A stretch of DNA of 64,000 nucleotides from Brachypodium distachyon (lineage: Eukaryota > Streptophyta > Magnoliopsida > Poales > Poaceae). The notes under the pieces are model-generated. The model was not told where the DNA came from. It searched no databases and saw only the letters and a program-made list of their open reading frames with translations. Position 1 is the stretch's first letter. Each line of letters opens with the position of its first letter. The stretch is from assembly GCF_000005505.3 (NCBI RefSeq), contig NC_016133.3:39583237-39647236 (forward strand), in the 5' to 3' direction. A program made the position numbers and the translations under genes. Below, one piece after another: positions 58,036 through 64,000 of the stretch.

Positions 58036-59105
58036 TCATGCTGAGATGCAACTGGAATGAGTCACGCCCCACTGGTTGCCGCATCCATAGCAGAACTCGT
58101 AGCGACACCTGCAAATTCAACAATCATCAAAACCAGCACCATCCTGACTAAAAACTAAAAGGAATGCAACAGGCATCAAGGAGATTGGCATCATAAATTG
58201 GTATATACCTGCAGGTAATAAGCAAGCATCCATCGATCTTCTCCACGAAGTACTGGCACTTGGGGCACCTCTTCCACTTCTTCCCCTTGGCCATCTCCAG
58301 CATCATCAGGTCCTCCTTGCCCCTGTTACCCCTGCCGAGCTTCCGGTACGCGGCGCAGTCGGCGCCGGCGTGCCACGGTGCGGCAGAACAGCCTCCTGCA
58401 CACCTGGCACTCGGACTGCGTGACTTCGTCATCGTGGCCATCGGCCACCATCATTGCCGAGCAGTCCTTGAAAGGGCAGTAGACCCTCTTGGCGCCGAGC
58501 ACCATGGACTCGCACAGCGCGGCGGCCCAGCGGTCGAACACCTCCCGCGGGAGCATGCCCTGGCAGAGCGCCGGGTCCAGCACGCCGGGGCACCACTCCT
58601 CGGGGCACCTGATGTCGGCGATCCTGTCCTGGATCTTGGCGCCGAGGTAGCCCGCGAGGCAGGCGCCGCAGAAGGCGTGCGCGCAGCCGCTGCTCGCCCG
58701 GTGCGCGTCCGCGGCCGGCACGGCGTCCATGCAGATCTTGCAGAACACGAGCGCCGCCGCCGTCGGCGTCGCGGCGGTGCTGGGCCGAGAGGAGGAAGAC
58801 GACGAGGCACCGGCCGAGGAGGAGTCATCTATGATGACAATAGGGACTGGGCTGGTGTTCATGGCACGACTCAGTGTATCTGGGAGCGACGACGAGCGCG
58901 GGCGTGTCAACGCGGCGGCAGCCGCGATGGCGGAGGACATGATCACCTCCTGGAACTGGAGCTCGACGGCGTACTTTTCGTCGGATATCGGGAAGAGGTC
59001 GTCGTCTTGGGCGAAGTCGGCGTCGTTCCGGGCGTGGGTGAGGGCTGAGAAGTAGGATTCGTCGATGAGGCCGGTGAGGTCGGCGTTGGAAGAGCCGGCT
59101 GCCAT
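58036..59105 (-). pseudogene. RBR E3 ubiquitin ligase-like gene, frameshifted in the IBR domain
   Basis: Exon 1 is 59105-58209 (start MAAGSSNADLTGL), intron 58208-58109 (GTATAT...TTGCAG) and exon 2 58108-58036. RING-between-RING proteins pass ubiquitin from E2 to substrate through a catalytic Cys in RING2. Visible: a KYAVELQFQEVI helix, a VPIVIIDDSSS stretch, RING1 (CKICMDAV...CAHAFCGACL), a VYCPFKDCSAMM segment, IBR start CQVCRRLFC, and RING2 (KRCPKCQYFVEKIDGCLLITC, then RYEFCYGCGNQW). Right after RRLFC the alignment to the sister gene shows 15 bases replaced by 4, a net loss of 11, which shifts the frame and removes an IBR Cys. Exon lengths sum to 970, not a multiple of three; adding 11 would give 981. 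Either a pseudogene or a sequencing error. Confidence 0.72.
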
Positions 59106-59820
59106 TTCTTCCTGCGAGCCGAGGGGAGGAGCTCGACCGGCGGCTTCCCTTCCTTGAGTTGTTGCGGTGCCGTGATTATGTAGCTGCTCGATCGGCGCGG
59201 TTAATTCGAAGCCAAGAGGTCGCCTTGGTATCCGGTGATGATCAGAATTTGGAACGGCAGGTTGCAATTGATGCCTAGTACTATTCCCGACGTGCCTTCA
59301 ACAGAACATTTCTCATTTTCTGTTGCCGCAAAAAAAGTGCCACGATTGCACTATAACTCCGGTGCAATTCTCGGCAAACTAAACAAAAGTTCTCCAGTTG
59401 CGCGGTGAAGCCGGTCAGGCGAGGAGGAAGTGGCAACGTGTACGGAGACGGACGACGGTCTCGCGCGACGAAAGGAAGACGTGTAGGGGTTCAACGGTTT
59501 GAACCTCATACTAGTCGGCAAATCATTTCCCAACAAATCCGGAGCAGAGTCCGTGTCATTTCCCAGCAAATCAGGAGAGTCGTTTCCCATTGGCATCGGC
59601 CAATAAAAATACGTGAGGTCTGAGATCTTTAGGCTCTGTCCATGCATGACCTAACAAGAACAAGAGACGACTCCCCTTTGCTGCGAAGCAACAGGCCAAG
59701 GCCCAACAGCTAGCCCTATCTGCAAGCCGCATCGTTAATCTCGCCTCGTCAGACAATACGAGTAGTACTACTAGGAAAACCCTCCGAAATCCCAACTAAA
59801 CCCAACAAACAAACAAATCA
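59106..59820. promoter_or_regulatory. Shared upstream region of two divergent RBR genes
   Basis: 715 bp separate the two start codons. The plus-strand side ends in CAAACAAACAAATCA before ATG. A TTTCCCA(A/G)CAAATC motif recurs imperfectly at 59525-59590. I see no clear TATA box. It may act as a bidirectional promoter. Confidence 0.45.
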
Positions 59821-61417
59821 ATGGCGGATCAGGCGGCGGCGGCGGGGCAGCCGCAGCCGCTGGGGTACCTCTGCGGCATCTGCAGGGAGCTGGTGCCGGA
59901 GCTCCACCGCGGCGGCAGCTGCGCGCACGCCTTCTGCCGGGCGTGCCTGACGGGCCACGTCCGCGCCAAGATCGAGACCGGCGGCGGCGGCGCCCCCGTG
60001 CGCTGCCTCTACTGCGACGGCAAGCTCGAGGCCGAGCTGTGCCGCGCCGTCCTGCCGGGCGACCTGTTCGAGCGCTGGTGCGCCGCGCTCTGCGAGTCCT
60101 TGTTCCTCGGGGCGCGGCGGGTCTACTGCCCTTTCCCCAACTGCTCGGAGATGATGGTGGCCGACGACGAAGAAGAAGAAGAAGGCTGCAAGAAGGGCGC
60201 CGGGGAGCGCGTGACGCCGTCGGAGTGCCAGGTGTGCAGGAGGCTGTTCTGTGCGGTGTGCTGCGTGCCGTGGCACGACGGCGTGGACTGCGACGCGTAC
60301 ATGAAGCTCGGGAAGGGGGACAGTAGGAGAAAGGAGGACATGGTGATCCTGGAGATGGCCGAGAAGAAGAAGTGGAGGAGGTGCCCCAAGTGCCAGTTCT
60401 TCGTGTCGAAAATCGATGGCTGCTTCCACATTATCTGCAGGTAATATATCACCCTTTTGAACTCAACTTAATTGGATCTCCGGCCATCACGATCAATGCA
60501 TGCTCCTCTCCGGCGTACGTCGGCGTGGGAGTTGTCCTTTTCAGCCATGGCACATCGAGGTTAAAGGTTTTGGGTTCAGATGGGGCTTGAAGAAGATGAG
60601 CATTTTCCGTGCTCCCCGGGCTTATAGAGGTAGAGCTTCACGGATAAACACAACGGGGAATATAGACAACTACGATTTGTAGTGATCACGTTGTGGCAAA
60701 AGTGGTAGTTGCTAGAGGCGGCACGTATAGGGTTTCAAATTTCGGTTTCAGAAATATTTCGACCACTGTTAAAATCACTAAAATCCAATAATGTCAATGA
60801 TCCGGTCAAAGGACTGAAATTTTCACTGGGAAATTGACTAAACTCAAACCATTTTTTTAAGTTAAATTTATTTGAATTTCTATGCAAAAGTGAAATGGCT
60901 GAAATAATCTGAGCGAGGGTAAAATAATTCGGTATCTACCGAAAATGACTGAAATTCAGTGCGATGAAATTTCACTAGAATTGAACACCACTATAGTGTA
61001 GGTGAGGCAACCGCGACGAGAGTGGACAGCAATGTGGAATTGATGAGGAAGAGGTGGGCTGAAGAAGGATTGATTTGTGCATGAGCATGAATGTAGAAGG
61101 CCCTTCCATTTTCTTTAATTTAGCATACAATAAGTTTTTAAAATCTCAGATTGGGAAGGCAAAACTTTTTCTTAGCAATCATTAGTTCTAGAAGTATTTA
61201 GAGTATTATTTTTCTAGAATCATACAAGTGTTAACTTCATCGCAATAAAAAATCGCATGGCTAAATACTTGATCGTTGCATAATCAACAGGTGTGACTAT
61301 GAGTTCTGTTATGGATGTGGCATTGAGTGGGGGTCGTCATGTACTTGTGAGGACGACATTGACAACGATGATGAAGATGATTCTGAAAATGAAGATAGCG
61401 ATTACAATGGTTTGTGA
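59821..61417 (+). CDS. RBR (RING-between-RING) E3 ubiquitin ligase, 248 aa
   Basis: Exons 59821-60440 and 61291-61417 join in phase to 747 nt including TGA (donor GTAATA, acceptor AATCAACAG). The protein should move ubiquitin from an E2 onto substrates through a RING2 Cys thioester. RING1 is about residues 18-70 (C18-x2-C21, CAHAFCRAC, CLYC). A VYCPFPNCSEMMVADD segment is followed by the IBR CQVCRRLFCAVCCVPWHDGVDC. RING2 starts CPKC (188-191); the catalytic Cys is probably C201 in KIDGCFHIIC, and RING2 continues in exon 2 as CDYEFCYGCGIEW. The C-terminus is acidic (EDDIDNDDEDDSENEDSD). It is short for the family and lacks the ~110-residue N-terminal extension of its neighbour. The intron sits at the same place in both genes, indicating a duplication. 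Confidence 0.85.
60441..61290 (+). other. Intron of the plus-strand RBR gene
   Basis: 850 bp against 100 bp in the sister gene. The middle (about 60730-60990) is rich in GAAATTTC/TTTCGGTTTC-like words and their complements, such as CTGAAATTTTCACT and GATGAAATTTCACT, which suggests an inserted small repeat. I cannot assign a family. Confidence 0.5.
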
Positions 61418-62081
61418 TCACTTATTTGGTAGAAGTGATATGTGAGCTCCTGGCACTTCTTCTGTAGATTCCATTGCGGCTACGTGATTATTTTCATGTA
61501 TTACTTGGTGCAAGCTTGAGTAAAAGAAATGCTTTTTTTTTTAAGAATGAGACTTGGAAATTTTGACATGCTACTTATTATGTTGTCCTTTGGTCTTACC
61601 ATGAATTTTATGCAACCCATGCATTATCATATCATGTTTATTTTTCAAAGAACAAGATAATTATTACTCCAAAGATAGGGGATTAAGCATCATTGGGGAT
61701 TACAAAGATTGTGTTTCGCTGCACAATAAGGAGACAATGAAAACAATAGACATGCAGTAGCCCAGAAAAGCTATCATAGCCTGAGCCTGATGGCCCGGAC
61801 GCTAAGATGCTTATCGGACATAGCTTGAGACTTCGGGGACACAACATGTTTATCAGCCATAGAGCCGATGACTATTCCAACAATCGAGCGGGCATCTGCA
61901 TTTGAGATTGATCGCAATTGAGTGGTAAATTTTTATGAAGCATCAACGAATCCAATTTAAGACAATCCCTTCCATTAAATCTGAGGACCAACGACGGCGT
62001 TAATATCGTCTACCGCAATGCCGGTGAGTCAACATGCATGGATGAGATACTATATATCCTCAGCACCTCGCCTTGAATAGC
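61418..62081. other. 3' flank of the plus-strand RBR gene
   Basis: No gene or clear repeat can be supported. The first part probably contains the 3' UTR. Confidence 0.4.
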
Positions 62082-63085
62082 TTTTTTTTTTTAGAGAAAG
62101 GAGCCACGCTCCCGATTTCATTGAAGAAACCGCATCGGTCCACGGTTCAGATGTTCAGCAAGATATAAAAGACACAGCTGGGAACACAGGCCCAGACTAT
62201 GAACAATAAAACAAATGAAACCAATATAACGGATACAAAAGGAAACACTACAGCATCTAAAACAGCAAAAAGAAAACTTCTTCAATGCTCCAGACGTCGC
62301 AGGGACCCCCAGCCATGAGATTTATCCATCGCTTCGTTCATCACCTTCTTGAGCACCAAACAACAAGCAGCAGATCTTGCTTAACTTTAATATTCTGCAG
62401 CCCCGCCCAGAATTACATCCAATGGCAGAGAGAAAAAATCAAGTTAGCAGGATCCTTAAGTAAAATTCCTTGAAAGCAGGTGGAATTCCTAGCTTTCCAA
62501 ATAGTCCAACATAAAGCAGCTACACAAATAGCAACACAGGTTCGAACAGAAATAGGAAAGCTAACTATCCATCTCTGCAACAATTGTAACAAAACCGGCC
62601 TATGTTTAATACTAAAGGTACAACTAATAGTAGTCCACACAAATCTGGCTACTGGGCAATATAGGAATAAATGCTCAATACTCTTTACTTGTCCACAGAA
62701 AACACATTCTTTGGGACCCTTCCATCCTCTGTGAATCAACACATCTCCAGTTAAGATGCTTTTTTTATGAATCAGCCACATGAAAACTTTAATTTTCAGT
62801 GGCATTTTGAGTTTCCAGAATTGCTTAAAGGGGAGTCTAATCCTATGAGTAATCAAGGCATTATAGAAAGATCTAACAGTAAAAACACCACTATTCTCCG
62901 GGACCCATCTACATCTATCCTCTTTATCATTAAGCCTTATTGCAGAGCATATATTTCTAAGATCCTGCCACATTAAGTAGTATTATTAAAATTTCTTCTA
63001 AAAGAAAGACTATGCAACCCCTTACCCAGAACCTCATGCACAGTACTTTCTTGATTCAAGGAAATATTAAACAAAAGAGGATATC
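62082..63085 (-). mobile_element. LINE (L1-type) 3' end
   Basis: A run of 11 T at 62082-62092 is the poly(A) tail of a minus-strand element. The 5' part continues past 63085 but is cut by A5. It carries the C-terminal end of the reverse transcriptase ORF. Confidence 0.78.
62413..63085 (-). pseudogene. LINE reverse transcriptase C-terminus with zinc-binding domain
   Basis: The zf-RVT domain (PF13966-like) is open from 62973: FTVRSFYNALI, FWKLKMPLKIKVFMWLIHKKSILTGDVL, ECVFCGQVKSIEHLFLYCPVARFVW. The Cys-x2-Cys...His-x4-Cys pattern is present. Upstream residues (about 63085-62975) such as NQESTVHEVL and LSFRRNF lie in another frame, so there is a frameshift or stop near 62975. The domain is typical of plant L1-type LINEs. 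Confidence 0.78.
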
Positions 63086-63972
63086 TGTCGTAGCACGGGG
63101 TTTTGACACCGGGGATACGCGGGCACCCGCTTTCTGGTTCGGCAGTGGGCGACGGGGATCGCTCCGGCGATCGTCAGCGGGGCCAATGCGAAGCGCGCCA
63201 ACACACAATGAACACGAGCGCGCGTTTTTACCCAGGTTCGGACCACCCGGGGGTGTAAAACCCTACGTCCTGCTTGTCTGAGCTTGTATTGACAGGAGAA
63301 CAAGTGCTTACAGGTTGCCGGGGGTAGCCCTCAGGTGCTCTCTTTTTGGCTAAGTGTCCTTTGCTACTTTGGGCTACTGCCAGTGTGGTACTACGAGTTG
63401 GTCCAGCCCTTTGACCATTGGCGGGGGTCCTCCCTTTATAGCCAAGGGGATACCACAGCTGCCACGGTACATGGTTAACAAGTGGCGAGCAGGGAACTCG
63501 AGCAGCTCCTCCTCGGTGCACTGGCATACATGCAAGAATACTAGCCCGGTAACTAGGGGTCTAAAGGTCTAAAAACTACTCTTGAGTAGTCACTGTTTGC
63601 TTGACTTGACGGGGAATCCCTTTTCTGTCGGTTCATTAAATGCGCCATGCGCCTCACTCCCTATCCTGACGAACCCTGCGCACGGGGTGCCTGCCGCGCG
63701 CCCACGTGGCGTCACTGTTCAGCTTGCTCAGTCCCGCTCTCGCAACGGAAACATGCGCCCGGGAACGCCCCTCCCGGCAAGTAGCTTCCGCCAGTAGCCT
63801 CCTGGGAGGCACCCAGGTGGGAATTCTCCCCCGAAGCCCCACTAGTCCTGCCGGGCTGGTAGCTTGCCAGGCAGCTTGTACACTGCCGCCCGAGGTGTGA
63901 TCCTCCCGGGGAGCAGGCGAGGTGACCCATGCGTCGTGCAGCGGTGGTACCTCGGGTGCCACTAGTGCGACA
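63086..63972 (-). repeat. A5: LTR of an A-related element running off the right edge
   Basis: TGTCGTAGCACGGGG to AGTGCGACA, 887 bp. The conserved CCCAGGTTCGGACCACCCGG-type box is at about 63232-63252. ATATC (63081-63085) is the left target site. The adjacent purine tract makes it the 3' LTR of a minus-strand element. Confidence 0.82.
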
Positions 63973-64000
63973 GTAGCCCCCAGGCGTGGGCCGGCAACGC
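63973..64000 (-). other. Polypurine tract and first internal bases of A5
   Basis: GCCTGGGGGCTAC on the minus strand adjoins the LTR, so the element body lies beyond the window. Confidence 0.65.

Noticed and set aside
58260..59048. 262-codon plus-strand ORF
   Set aside because: It is the antisense shadow of the minus-strand RBR exon; Gly/Arg-rich composition follows from GC-rich codons.
61738..62080. Possible small gene downstream of the plus RBR
   Set aside because: No open frame of useful length, splice pattern or protein likeness.
1..64000. CRISPR arrays, bacterial operons, tRNA or rRNA genes
   Set aside because: No spaced direct repeats, operon layout or RNA gene folds were recognised; introns and retroelements show nuclear plant DNA.

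Overview
The window is plant nuclear DNA, most probably from a grass: coding exons are very GC-rich, the retrotransposons are Tat-type Ty3/gypsy elements with antisense genes, and the unique sequence holds plant-type RING-between-RING (RBR) ubiquitin ligase genes. I cannot name the species. Almost everything left of about 57.75 kb is one deep nest of LTR retrotransposons. Unique host sequence lies at about 57.75-62.08 kb, and a LINE fragment plus another LTR element fill the right edge.

Nest, outermost first (my labels). Level 1: E1 (minus strand, 5' LTR 56806-57749) runs leftward out of the window; parts of it are seen at 1-367 and 52222-57749. Level 2: C1 (minus, 368-52221, 5-bp target duplication CTCAG at 363-367 and 52222-52226) is inserted in E1, exactly at the 3' splice site of an intron in E1's antisense gene. 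Level 3, inside C1: E2 (plus, 2856-~7994), D1/D2 (minus, 15596-20780), A2 (minus, 23453-46627) and D3 (plus, 47784-~51421). Level 4: A1 (plus, ~7995-15595) inside D1, D1 inside D2, A3 (plus, 36813-46102) inside the 5' LTR of A2, and a solo LTR A4 (47874-48786, duplication CCCTC) inside D3. A5 begins at 63086 inside the LINE. Several internal deletions join unlike pieces, at ~7995, 38069/38070, 45547/45548, 46627/46628 and ~52890.

Families A, C and E share one plan: LTR, primer-binding site, gag, aspartic protease, an in-frame UAG, then reverse transcriptase. In A this continues with two RNase H-like regions, integrase, a GC-rich spacer of tandem foldback units, an antisense gene with its own TATA box, a purine tract (GCCCGGGGGCTAC) and the 3' LTR. 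The antisense gene of A and C encodes a PF04195-type ('putative gypsy type transposon') domain, then an Ala/Pro-rich linker and a long coiled coil. Every copy carries stops, frameshifts or deletions; A3 has the best pol. Family D is non-coding, AT-rich, and begins TGTAACATCC.

Host region: two RBR E3 ligase genes lie head to head (58036-59105 minus; 59821-61417 plus) with about 715 bp between their start codons. The plus gene is intact (248 aa, one intron). The minus gene has an apparent 11-bp loss that breaks the in-between-RING domain. Points most worth a second look: the conserved UAG between protease and RT in all five copies that retain that site, the tandem hairpin arrays in the A spacers, the antisense gene with its own promoter, the intron-acceptor insertion, and the divergent RBR pair.
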